This document shows positions 1 to 7,081 of a stretch of 12,306 nucleotides of DNA, in pieces. This stretch comes from STC-113 sp964618565. GTDB lineage: Bacteria; Patescibacteriota; Gracilibacteria; BD1-5; UBA2023. Under the pieces are notes generated by a model. The model did no database searches, was not told the origin of the DNA, and saw only the letters and a list, made by a program, of their open reading frames with translations. The translations under genes and the position numbers were made by a program. Each line of letters opens with the position of its first letter. The stretch's first letter is position 1. Location: positions 1 through 12,306 of the forward strand of contig CAZUBA010000043.1 in NCBI GenBank assembly GCA_964618565.1. Reading direction: 5' to 3'.

Positions 1-281
1 GAACCGGATTGAGAAGAGAAAGAAAGGAATGCTATCGTTGCGAGTATTGCAAGGATTACTATTACTACTATAAGTTCTACTAGAGTGAATCAAGGAATCT
101 TTAGTGGAGAGTCTTTAGTTTTGAATTTTCCCTCTCCTAGTTTAGTGAACGCTGTTTTTCCCTCCCCTAGTTTAGGGGAGGTCAGGTGGGGTATGGAGTT
201 GGCATTCGCTGGTCTTATACCCCCTCTGGCTCCCCCTAATTCAGGCGGAGGAAGTAATGTTTGTTTTTTTGTGTTGGGCAT
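1..281 (-). CDS. Type IV prepilin-like protein, N-terminal part (runs off the left edge)
   Basis: Only the first 93 residues lie inside the window. After a 64-residue leader comes the class III prepilin signature FTLVELIVVIVILAIL (residues 65-80), the N-terminal helix that anchors and polymerises type IV pilins and pseudopilins. Prepilin peptidase should cut between Gly64 and Phe65, and that glycine is encoded by TGA (90-92), so the standard code would wrongly end the gene there. The ATG at 279-281 is chosen because no other Met occurs before the helix and an in-frame TAA lies about 30 bases upstream. The leader is odd: prepilin leaders usually have about 5-25 residues, whereas this one is proline/glycine-rich and is encoded by the palindromic repeat at 126-252, with ordinary GGN glycine codons. 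The prepilin identity is firm from the helix. The exact start is less sure, since a non-ATG start nearer the helix is possible. Confidence 0.85.
126..252. repeat. GC-rich palindromic repeat inside the prepilin leader
   Basis: A GC-rich block stands out in AT-rich DNA. It holds two related direct units beginning TTTTCCCTC (126-145 and 156-175). The second forms a perfect hairpin: CCTCCCCTA at 161-169 pairs with TAGGGGAGG at 173-181. A further imperfect stem pairs CTCCCCCT (230-237) with AGGCGGAG (243-250), one mismatch. GGGGTAT (189-195) can also pair with ATACCCC (218-224), giving a larger foldback. This layout resembles the REP/MITE-like elements found in many copies in some bacterial genomes. 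The block is translated on the minus strand as part of the prepilin leader. Whether it is mobile or multicopy cannot be seen from one copy. Confidence 0.65.
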
Positions 282-310
282 ATTCGTAGTTTGAATAAAT
301 AAAATACCAA

Positions 311-341
311 GTTATAGTACCATATCATATCTTTGAATCAA
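311..341 (-). promoter_or_regulatory. Possible promoter of the prepilin gene
   Basis: On the minus strand TTGATT (336-341) lies upstream of TACTAT (314-319, 16-base spacer) or TATAAC (311-316, 19-base spacer). This would give a transcript start about 20-25 bases upstream of the prepilin ATG. It is an AT-rich stretch, so a chance match is possible. Confidence 0.35.
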
Positions 342-380
342 ATTATTTTTTTTAAAAACAAGTGCTTTCATATTTTAGTT

Positions 381-408
381 TTGCATAATAGATAATGTAT
401 GATATTCT
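381..408 (+). promoter_or_regulatory. Possible promoter of the beta-propeller gene
   Basis: TTGCAT (381-386) is followed after 16 bases by TATTCT (403-408). The transcript would begin near 415. That excludes the in-frame ATG at 399 and favours the start at 441. The match is weak. Confidence 0.3.
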
Positions 409-440
409 TTGGATGTTGTATCATTTTATCATCAGACATT

Positions 441-1682
441 ATGAAAAAAATTCTAATCTTTTTGGTTTCACTTTTATCAATGCATATCTCTTACGCAGAA
501 GATTATTTAAGCGAACTCTATAAAAGCCAATTCATCGACTTTTCATTTAATAAAGACCTTTCAAGTTTCTCTGCAACCTCTTATGACGCCTGACTGAAAG
601 ATTGAAAAAATATCACTTGAAAATATGATGGCGGCATCTCTAATGCTGTTTATTCTCCAGATTGAAAAAAATTTGCCTATGAAGGAGGAATAAGGGTTCA
701 TAAAGACGGAAGCGATTACACATATTGAGAAGTTGTGGTTAATTGAAAAATATTGAAATGACGTTATGAACAGACTTTTAATCCTTCATTTTCTAAGGCT
801 TGAGATCTTTATTTCTTTTGAAAAAAGAATAATAGAAGCGAACTTCTGAAGAATTGAAAAGTAATATCTTCAAAAAATTATGATGTATCTGAATTTGCGA
901 TATCCGATGATAACAAAAGCCTTTCGTATGTCTGATATAAAAATGATAGGGCTTATCTTATAAAGGACGGGAAAATCATAGCCAAGGATTTTGAATACAT
1001 TGATTCATTGAAATATTCTCCAAGAAGCTCAGATATTTTTTATATTACGCATCTCAAAGATAAGACCAGCCTATATAAAAATTCAAGCCTTATATTTTCT
1101 GATTATGATATAACCTTGAATTGAAATTCATTTGCTCCCGATTGATCAAGTTATTCTTATCTTTTTTCTAGAGATAATAAATTTGAATTAATTAGCATTC
1201 TGATTAAAGATTGAAAAGTGATAAAGAGTTGATATTCGGCTATGGCTCTTCTTACGTATTCTCCTGATTCAAATAATCTAGCTTATGCCTGATATAACTG
1301 AAAATGGTATATAATCAAAAATGGAAAAGTAGTAAGCAAATGATATTCATATCGACCAAGAGAAATTATTTTTTCCCCAGATTCTAAAAGTTTCTCATTT
1401 GTGGTGGATTCATGATGACAAAAAACATCCGTAGCTAAAGATTGAGTCATTATAAACACGTCATTCAAAAGCTCTCAAAACGTTATATATTCCTCAGACT
1501 CAAAACATTATTTCTACATTTGATGTAATGACAATGATGCATGTAATATCATTAAAGATTGAACGATAATCAAAACTACACCAGATATACTCACTAATAT
1601 ATTTGTCTCAGAAACTTGAAATAAAATACTTTATGCTTGAATAAGAGATGACAAATATTATCTTGCCACGATGGATTATTAA
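441..1682 (+). CDS. Secreted WD40/TolB-like beta-propeller protein
   Basis: Read with UGA = Gly this is one 413-residue frame ending in TAA. The standard code would stop it at 591. Residues 1-19 are a signal peptide (MKK, hydrophobic core, then SYA before Glu20). The rest is a chain of repeated blades with the pattern YSPDGKKFAY ... VVVNGKILKG: a Ser-Pro-Asp-(Gly/Ser) turn, a short strand, then a K(D/N)GK(V/I)I hairpin about 25 residues later. Such SPDG blades are typical of TolB/WD40-like (PD40) propellers, which act as binding scaffolds outside the membrane. The ligand is unknown. About 25 of 32 glycines are TGA. The ATG at 399 is also in frame, but the signal peptide fits 441. It converges with the M16 gene over a shared terminator. 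The fold is fairly certain; the role is not. Confidence 0.85.
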
Positions 1683-1706
1683 GCCTTTAAATGTTTTTTA
1701 AAATGC

Positions 1707-1736
1707 AAAAGCCGCACTCTGATGAGTGCGGCTTTT
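1707..1736. terminator. Bidirectional Rho-independent terminator
   Basis: A perfect 9-bp stem, GCCGCACTC (1711-1719) with GAGTGCGGC (1724-1732), has a 4-base loop and is extended by AAAA on the left and TTTT on the right. It can end transcription from both sides: the beta-propeller gene on + and the M16 gene on -. If UGA is read as Gly in the M16 gene, translation runs through this hairpin to the TAA at 1679-1681. Confidence 0.9.
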
Positions 1737-1759
1737 ATTTTCCTCCTTTCTTGATATCA

Positions 1760-3031
1760 TCATCTTAAATTTGCGATGAGCGATTCTATTTCTGTTTTTA
1801 CCTTTTTTCTCATCGGTCCGACTACTGCGATGTGCAGATTTCTTCGGCTGAAGAGCAGTTTTGCGGTTTCCTGAATCATTTCTGAGGTAATTGAGGAAAC
1901 CCTGATTTTGTCGTCATTGATTGTGCGTATATAATTAAGGATTTCGCCTGAACCATACCGCATCTGGATCTCTGAGCTTGACTCCTGGCTGAAATCAAGC
2001 TCAAATATGTAAGAGTTTATGTATCTCCTGAGCTCCTCTGGGCCAATCTGCTTTTCAGCAAGCAGCCAAAGTTCTTCGAGAGACACTTCAATCGCTCGCA
2101 CTACATTTTTCGGCTCCGTTTGAAAGTTCACGAAGAATCCGCCAGAATTAGGGAAAATGGACGTTTCGGAATCAATATGGTAGACGAGCCCATTCCTTCC
2201 CCGAACATTTGTGTAGAGTCTGCCGGAGGTTTGACAAAGAGAGAACTTCGTGAAGTTTGAGATCATTGTCAGTTCATGAAATCTAGGGAATCCTTTGAAT
2301 CCAATGCTAACTGAAAATTGACTATCCGGATTCTTAACGAAGCTGATCTTCGGTCCGTTTTGTTCTGAATCCTCAAGAAGCTCAACTCTGGCTTTTCTCT
2401 TTCCAGTCCAAGAGCTGAAATACTTTACAGCTGATGCAAAAACCTCCTGAGCATCCACTTTCCCCGCGACGCATAATACGGCATTGTCAGGAGTATAATG
2501 ATCTTTGATGAATTCCTTGACGTCTCCCAGGGTTGTTTTTCTGATGCTCCCCAGTTGTCCGATTACCGGAGTGCCAAGTTTGGAATCAGGCCAAAGAAGC
2601 GAATGGACTACCTCATGCGGACAAATATTCTCTTTCTTGGAATTCAGGTTTTCTAGGACTTCTTGAATGATGGTCCTCTTCTCGATTGCCATGTCTTTGA
2701 GAAGCGGGGTTAATATCATGGAAGAGATGAGCTCTATGCCTCTGTCAGTATAGCTTGGGTGTACCCGAGAAAAGTAGCAAGTCGTTTCCTCATCGGTGCC
2801 AGCATTTGCGCCACCTCCGATAATTTCAAACTCTGCATCCAGAATCTCTGGCTTTGGGCATATTTTAGTCCCCCTGAACAACAGGTGCTCGACCAAGTGT
2901 GCAACCCCTTCCTTATCCTTGGGATCATCAATGCTGCCGCTTCCAAAGTGTATGCCGATCTCTGCAGAGAACAGATGCGGCATTTCGATTACAATAATCC
3001 TTAGGCCATTTGCTAAAGTCATCTTTTGCAT
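1760..3031 (-). CDS. M16 family (pitrilysin/insulinase-type) zinc metallopeptidase, apparently of foreign origin
   Basis: The 423-residue protein has the size of single-chain M16B peptidases (mitochondrial processing peptidase-like). The inverted zinc motif HLVEH is at residues 45-49, with Glu48 as catalytic base. The third ligand fits Glu124, 74 residues after His49, the usual M16 spacing. The C-terminal half keeps the family block around RLYTNVRGRNGLVYHI. No signal peptide is seen, so it is probably cytoplasmic or peripheral. The gene differs from its neighbours: none of about 29 glycines uses TGA, GC is higher by eye (mid-40s percent against low 30s), it has a strong Shine-Dalgarno, and it ends in TGA TGA (1762-1757). 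If those are glycines here, the protein gains 27 basic residues and stops at TAA 1681-1679, overlapping the convergent gene's stop. Family assignment is firm; the true C-terminus is open. Confidence 0.93.
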   Translation of the reverse strand: MQKMTLANGLRIIVIEMPHLFSAEIGIHFGSGSIDDPKDKEGVAHLVEHLLFRGTKICPKPEILDAEFEIIGGGANAGTDEETTCYFSRVHPSYTDRGIELISSMILTPLLKDMAIEKRTIIQEVLENLNSKKENICPHEVVHSLLWPDSKLGTPVIGQLGSIRKTTLGDVKEFIKDHYTPDNAVLCVAGKVDAQEVFASAVKYFSSWTGKRKARVELLEDSEQNGPKISFVKNPDSQFSVSIGFKGFPRFHELTMISNFTKFSLCQTSGRLYTNVRGRNGLVYHIDSETSIFPNSGGFFVNFQTEPKNVVRAIEVSLEELWLLAEKQIGPEELRRYINSYIFELDFSQESSSEIQMRYGSGEILNYIRTINDDKIRVSSITSEMIQETAKLLFSRRNLHIAVVGPMRKKVKTEIESLIANLR

Positions 3032-3034
3032 AAT

Positions 3035-3044
3035 CCACCTTCCT
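3035..3044 (-). promoter_or_regulatory. Strong Shine-Dalgarno of the M16 gene
   Basis: The minus strand reads AGGAAGGTGG, ending three bases before the M16 ATG (3031-3029). It is the only convincing Shine-Dalgarno in the window. The other genes have plain A/T-rich sequence before their starts. Confidence 0.75.
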
Positions 3045-3099
3045 TTTTGTATTTGTTTGATGTATGTAAGTAAAACGGGATTAAATTCGAGTAGACTTA

Positions 3100-3127
3100 T
3101 TAATAATGATAATTAAAAAATTGTCAA
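3100..3127 (-). promoter_or_regulatory. Promoter of the M16 gene
   Basis: On the minus strand a consensus -35 TTGACA (3122-3127) is followed after 16 bases by TATTAA (3100-3105), giving a leader of about 60 bases. The -35 box lies inside the right arm of the terminator hairpin of the upstream glycosyltransferase gene, so one stretch of DNA serves both purposes. Confidence 0.6.
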
Positions 3128-3146
3128 ACTATATTGTCTGACAATT
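3115..3146 (-). terminator. Terminator of the glycosyltransferase gene
   Basis: On the minus strand AATTGTCA (3146-3139) pairs perfectly with TGACAATT (3126-3119) across a 12-base loop, followed by a run of six T (3120-3115). It lies 19 bases after the TAA of the wecG-like gene. The stem is AT-rich, so strength is uncertain. Confidence 0.6.
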
Positions 3147-3165
3147 CTGGTTTTTTTAAAAATGA

Positions 3166-3981
3166 TTACCTGCTTTTTACCACTTCCCACAGAAAAACAA
3201 ATATTGCTCTCCATATTCTCTTGATCATCCTTTGCGGATCCAGAAACAGTCTCCATAGCCATTCCAATCATAGTCTCACAAAGATTTTAGGTGCCCTTTT
3301 CTTGAATCATGTAACAAGGTCAAAACTTCATCCTATTCCTGAAGCTACTTTTATATTCTTCAATTTCGGCATCATGCTTGATATCGTTATTTCCTGATCC
3401 TTGAGACCTTGGCTTGAGAACAGATAAACATCCTGAGTCTTATTTATCTCTTCAATTATCTCTTCTTCATTTGAGCCAGTATAAATATGCATATGAAATT
3501 CAGCATCTGGAAATCTGCTCTTCAAATCAGGGACCAGAGTCTTCTGCCTTTCTATCTTAAGATTGTCTCATCTATTTCCAGGAGCTTGATATTTGTCTAT
3601 TATTGTTATTCAGAGCTTCTTCTCATTTGCATAATTTACAATTTCTTTTGTGAAGTCGCTCCCACAGATCCTTTCTCAATATTTCGCATAAAGTGCTTTT
3701 CTTTTTATGAAAAGATTCAATCAATAAAAAGGTATCATAAGGAAATTCACTATCTTAGGAAGCTTGTTGTCCATAATCTGGAATCCTGCATATATGCCGA
3801 TTCAATCAGGAATCAGATAATCTCAGCCATTCAATATTTTCTTGAAAGCAGGATCATTTTTTCATGCCAGCAGTATTTCAGGATTCGGAGTGAAGATCAA
3901 AGACTGCTTGGTAGGATTTCTCATTTCCGCATAGAAATCCTTGTTGGTAAGCTTGGTTAATTTTATTCAGAAAATTTCCAT
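3166..3981 (-). CDS. WecG/TagA/CpsF family glycosyltransferase (GT26)
   Basis: With UGA = Gly this is a 271-residue frame ending in TAA. GT26 enzymes transfer a sugar (ManNAc, ManNAcA or glucose in known cases) to an undecaprenyl-diphosphate-linked acceptor at the inner face of the membrane, for teichoic acid, capsule or exopolysaccharide. Family marks in order are TPNPEILL (residues 31-38), the IPDGIGI block (57-63), GIGGSFDLVTG (215-225) and the near-diagnostic RAP-x6-GLEWLWRL (229-245). The hydrophobic, basic C-terminus fits membrane attachment. ATG 3981 (MEIFGIKL) matches the usual family start. An in-frame ATG at 4020 would add 13 residues, but a -10-like TATACA (4021-4026, minus) would put the transcript start downstream of it. 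The sugar cannot be told. The middle third is less canonical, yet no frameshift is present. Confidence 0.9.
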
Positions 3982-4053
3982 TTTTAAAATTATTTTATTG
4001 ATTAATTTTATTTGAAACATTGTATAAAAATTCCAAAAACTGCAAATTCTTTC

Positions 4054-4081
4054 TTGCAACTTGCATTTTTTTATTTAGAAT
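4054..4081 (+). promoter_or_regulatory. Promoter of the ferredoxin gene
   Basis: TTGCAA (4054-4059) and TAGAAT (4076-4081) are separated by 16 bases, with the start codon 28 bases further on. It is the best match in this intergenic region. Confidence 0.5.
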
Positions 4082-4108
4082 GCACAGGTTATATTTTTAG
4101 TGATATTT

Positions 4109-4330
4109 ATGAAAGAAGAGGAAATTAAAGCAAAAAAAACATCCAAAAGACCTCAGGTCAACGAAAGATGCATAGGATGCTGAGCTTGTATGGCAATATG
4201 TCCAGATGCATTTGATCTTACCGATGAATGATATGCAAAAGCAGTAAGGCTGGATAATTATGAGGGCATTTGAGTAGAGGACGCAATAAATGCTTGTCCT
4301 GTTGACGCTATCAAATGGATAGAAATTTAA
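4109..4330 (+). CDS. Single-cluster [4Fe-4S] ferredoxin
   Basis: A 73-residue electron carrier. The cluster motif CIGCGACMAICP gives Cys21, Cys24 and Cys27, and the fourth ligand is Cys63 in ACPVDAI, as in Thermotoga-type monocluster ferredoxins. Cys31 is extra; in that family the equivalent Cys can form a disulfide. The first 16 residues are a lysine-rich extension. Glycines in the cluster motif are encoded by both GGA and TGA, so the standard code would truncate the gene inside the motif. No redox partner is encoded nearby; the gene stands alone between its own promoter and a terminator shared with ftsW. No Shine-Dalgarno is visible. Confidence 0.93.
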
Positions 4331-4333
4331 AAT

Positions 4334-4373
4334 AAAAAAATCTTCCAGGAATAATTTCTGGAGGATTTTTTTT
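4334..4373. terminator. Bidirectional terminator between ferredoxin and ftsW
   Basis: ATCTTCCAG (4340-4348) pairs with CTGGAGGAT (4358-4366), one G-T pair, 9-base loop. It is flanked by seven A on the left and eight T on the right, so it can work in both directions. The stop codon of ftsW (4372-4374, minus) falls inside the T-run. Confidence 0.85.
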
Positions 4374-5595
4374 ATGATGTTACTCTGTTTTTTCTGAAGA
4401 ATTTATTTGCGGATGTCTTGGTTTTCTCGTACTCGCTGTCGCGTGAAATATTTAAAAGTATTCATACTCATATCATAAGTGAGAGAAGCGAAGATCAACC
4501 GTAACTTATAAACGGAAGGGTGATTCAAGTAAGGGGGACAATATTCAGATTTACTCATATGTTTACGAACGTCTGTATCATGATCCAGCTCGTCAATCAT
4601 ATGGCCAAATACTTCCCGAAAGGATCTGAAACCCTTTGGGCTATGCTGAATCATCTGTGTGCGATCATCAGATATAGGAGCAGAAGGAAAAGTATTCAAA
4701 CGAATCCCAGCTCTTCTCATATTACAGAGAATATGAAATCTCATTGGACTTCCGGAAGATATCAGAACTTCTGTATGGATTTTCAGAATCATAAGCCAAA
4801 AAATCATCAGCTTCATATTGCAATCAGTCATTGCAAGGTCTGGAAATTTATGGTCTTGTCCTGAATGGATGTTTTATTGTCAGACAAGAAATTGTCGAAT
4901 CTTTCAGTGATATAAGAAATGGTATTCCTTTCTGATCATTCTCCCACTTTTCATGCAAAATATACCCCCAGTACGAATATGATTCAAATAAGGAATAAAG
5001 CTCCTAGGTGCTTGACATTACCTCCTGCCACAAAAAACATTATTATCGTGATAGGCACAATTATAAGTATCGTTCAGAAATCCGGCTGCATGGCTACCAG
5101 CAGAACCACTATGGAAATTATTATGAGGTAAGGGATTAGTCATTCATTAAGAGAAGCTATCTCTCATTTTCTTCTTTTCAAAAAATATGCCATATATATT
5201 ATGACTCATAATTTCAGGAATTCTGCAGGCTGAAGAGAGAAGGGGATATATGGGATATTGATCCAACCTTTTGCTCAGTTATACGTTGCTCAGACAAAAA
5301 GGACTATAATCATGAATACAATCGCTCATCAGAAAATCTGTTTTGCATATTTCTCCAGATATTTGTAAGACATCTTTGTAAAGAGTCAAAGAGTCAAAAG
5401 TGATATTACGACGTGGCTGATGTTCCTAAGCAGATAAAAAGAATTATTGGCTTCTTTGAGTTTTCAAAGTGCAACCATCGCTGAAGTGACCTTGTATGAA
5501 GGATAAACGCTTACTGAGCTTATCATGATCATTCAAAAAATCATGAGGGCAAACACGATGAAAAATAGAGAATAATCTATAGCCTTTGTTTTCAT
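4372..5595 (-). CDS. ftsW: SEDS peptidoglycan polymerase, FtsW type
   Basis: A 407-residue polytopic membrane protein with about ten hydrophobic segments. SEDS proteins polymerise lipid II into glycan strands together with a class B penicillin-binding protein; FtsW does so at the septum. Marks: LQPAEFLKLG (121-130), QPDFGT (170-175), GSGGFFGLGFGKS (261-273), and GDFIFSVIGEELGFVG (285-300), whose Asp286 matches the catalytic Asp of RodA/FtsW. The signature TGITLPFISYGGSSL is at 356-370. The GVNLN...GITLPF wording favours FtsW over RodA, but RodA is not excluded. Many glycines are TGA, including two in a row in GSGG. Transcription comes with yggT, three bases upstream. No Shine-Dalgarno is seen. 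A different frame of this strand shows a 142-codon standard-code frame that is not a gene. Confidence 0.92.
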
Positions 5596-5598
5596 TTT

Positions 5599-5883
5599 TT
5601 ATGGTAATAATACTAATACTCAAGGATTCAACATTAAAATGAATGCATAAACGGCTTGAATTACAATAAATACGATTATTGGAGTGAAGTCAATCGGTCA
5701 GAAAGAGGTGGGGATGAATTTTTTCACTTTATCATATATTGGTTTTGTGATGCTTTGTAAAAATCTTATCCTTACGACTATTCCGAATAATTGAAGCCAG
5801 GACAATATAACCTCAATGATGATGAGGATTTTTATAAGGTCCAAAAATATGAGGATGCTGAATGTTATGTAATTTATAAGCAT
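5599..5883 (-). CDS. yggT: YggT family membrane protein
   Basis: A 94-residue protein with two hydrophobic segments (about residues 5-38 and 66-92) joined by FLQSITKPIYDKVKKFIPTS and GPIDFTPII. This is the classic YggT pattern: a TEPIL/KPIY-like amphipathic stretch, then P..G.IDFSPI. YggT proteins often lie in cell-division or wall loci of Gram-positive and CPR-type genomes and are linked to division or osmotic tolerance; the molecular role is unsettled. Here the gene is first in an operon with ftsW, which supports a division role. The TGA at 5698-5700 encodes the glycine of FGPIDF, so the standard code loses the last third. The start is fixed by an in-frame TAA just upstream. Confidence 0.88.
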
Positions 5884-5908
5884 TTTTCTGTTTATTTAAA
5901 AGGCATAT

Positions 5909-5937
5909 TTAATATATGCGTATTTTCCAAAAATCAA
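5909..5937 (-). promoter_or_regulatory. Promoter of the yggT-ftsW operon
   Basis: On the minus strand TTGATT (5932-5937) and TATTAA (5909-5914) are 17 bases apart, about 25 bases upstream of the yggT ATG. Confidence 0.55.
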
Positions 5938-5940
5938 GAA

Positions 5941-6013
5941 AAAACCCTCAGGAAATTTCCTGNNNNNNNNNNAAAAAAAAAAAACAGTCTCAAAAAAAGG
6001 TCCTGAGGGTTTT
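5941..6013 (-). terminator. Terminator hairpin interrupted by a scaffold gap
   Basis: AAAACCCTCAGGA (5941-5953) is the reverse complement of TCCTGAGGGTTTT (6001-6013). A perfect palindrome CAGGAAATTTCCTG (5949-5962) stops directly at the N run. The arms look like one or two Rho-independent terminators for the surface protein gene that ends at 6036. Because of the gap it is unclear whether they belong to one hairpin, to two, or to an assembly artefact. Confidence 0.6.
5963..5972. other. Scaffold gap of ten N
   Basis: Ten N followed by twelve A. The true distance is unknown, so the link between the yggT-ftsW side and the surface protein side rests on scaffolding. Homopolymer and hairpin sequence on both sides would explain why assembly broke here. 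Confidence 0.95.
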
Positions 6014-6035
6014 TTGGGTGAATTGTCTTTGGAGA

Positions 6036-6992
6036 TTATTTTGCAAATCTTTTGCGGTAACCGTAAACGATTCCGAAAGAAAGCATAAGTGCAACGATAA
6101 CGATCATATTTTCTTTTGTACCAGTTGCAGGCAGTTCAGGAGCACCATTAAGAGCACCAGTTGCAGTTGCGCCAGTCATTGAAGCACCAGTTCCAGCAGC
6201 AGCATCTAGGGCTCCAGCTTCAGGGCTAGCAGCAAGATTTACTGGAGTTTGAAATTCTTTGACACCGTTAACTCCTTCTTGTATATTGTTTCCAGCAGCA
6301 TCTTTTGCGCTAATAACCGTAACAGAGTAGCTAGAATTTGCATCTAGAACAGTTGCTACTTTCACAAGAACGTTATTTGGAGAAGAAGCATCTGGAGTTA
6401 CTTCAGCAACAGGAACATCTGAGCTGTCAGTTGTTTTTGTTATTTTAACTGTTACAGGATCTGTTCCAAGAGCAGCACTGAATTCAAGAGTGATTGTTTT
6501 GTTGTCTTGAGCAGTCACATTAGTGATGGCTAGGCTAGAAGCGGCAGCAGCACCAGTTCCTGCAGTAGCAGATGCTGCAGTAGCTGCATCAGTTTTTACA
6601 TTCAGCTCATCTGAATAAGTGTCTGATTCATTGTTATCTTTATCAACAGCAACAACTGAGAAATAGTAATCAGTGTTGGCTTCTAGATTTTCAACAGTAG
6701 TTCCAGTAGCAGTAACCGGATCTGTTTCATTATCATATTGAGGGTTTGTCTCAGTAGAGTTTGCAACAGATTTTGTTGAGTATTTTACTATATAAGTTGA
6801 AGCAGCGTCAACTTTTTCCCATTCAAGAGTTACTCAAGTGGAAGTCTTACTTACAAGCTTTGGAGCGCTTTTAAGTTCTAAAGAAGCTGAAGCAGGTGCA
6901 GTAGGCGGAGTTACAGTACCAGAAGCAGCGAAAGCACTAGTTGTAAGCATTAGAGCGGCAGTAACAAGTGCAATTTTTTTTATGTGTCTCAT
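6036..6992 (-). CDS. LPXTG-anchored surface protein with fibronectin III-like and Ig-like domains
   Basis: A 318-residue exported protein. Residues 1-22 are a signal peptide (MRHIKK, hydrophobic stretch, SAFA). Residues about 41-136 look like a fibronectin type III domain (LVSKTSTGVTLEWEKV ... LEANTDYYFSVVAVD). Residues about 153-250 look like a bacterial Ig-like domain (TITLEFSAAL ... SSYSVTVISAKDAAGN). An Ala/Thr/Gly-rich spacer follows, then LPATG at 287-291, a hydrophobic helix and the basic tail YRKRFAK: a complete sortase sorting signal. No sortase gene lies in the window. It is glycine-rich, yet only 1 of about 18 glycines (Gly53) is TGA, unlike its neighbours; the rest are GGA/GGT/GGC. 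That suggests codon selection for high expression. Under the standard code a truncated protein would start at 6518. A terminator follows and a consensus promoter lies upstream. Confidence 0.88.
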
Positions 6993-7036
6993 AATAAAAA
7001 TATTAAAAAAGTAAATATAAAATAAATGAATTTGTA

Positions 7037-7065
7037 TTGTACAATATTGTGTTTTTGTATATAAT
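7037..7065 (+). promoter_or_regulatory. Promoter facing the 7147 prepilin gene, with a palindrome at its -35 box
   Basis: TTGTAC (7037-7042), a 17-base spacer and a perfect TATAAT (7060-7065) give a start near 7072 and a leader of about 75 bases. The -35 box lies inside the 12-bp palindrome TATTGTACAATA (7035-7046), a possible repressor site. A minus-strand promoter at 7082-7110 points back at it. Confidence 0.55.
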
Positions 7066-7081
7066 TCACCTGTACTTAGGC

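Noticed and set aside
85..294. Plus-strand frame through the palindromic repeat
   Set aside because: The opposite strand encodes an unmistakable prepilin helix in continuity with its leader. The plus frame is low-complexity repeat translation.
441..1682. Degraded pseudogenes with many in-frame stops across most of the window
   Set aside because: The interruptions are all TGA, fall on conserved glycines and disappear with UGA = Gly. TAA and TAG occur only at gene ends, so these are intact genes.
2759..3116. Two plus-strand frames of 81 and 106 codons opposite the M16 N-terminus
   Set aside because: Both are complements of the zinc-motif region of the M16 gene and have no independent signals.
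3487..3960. 157-codon plus-strand frame
   Set aside because: It is antisense to the wecG-like gene, Cys/Phe/Ile-rich with no domain signal.
4403..4831. 142-codon minus-strand frame
   Set aside because: It overlaps ftsW in another frame of the same strand. The FtsW frame carries clear family motifs over this stretch and this one carries none.
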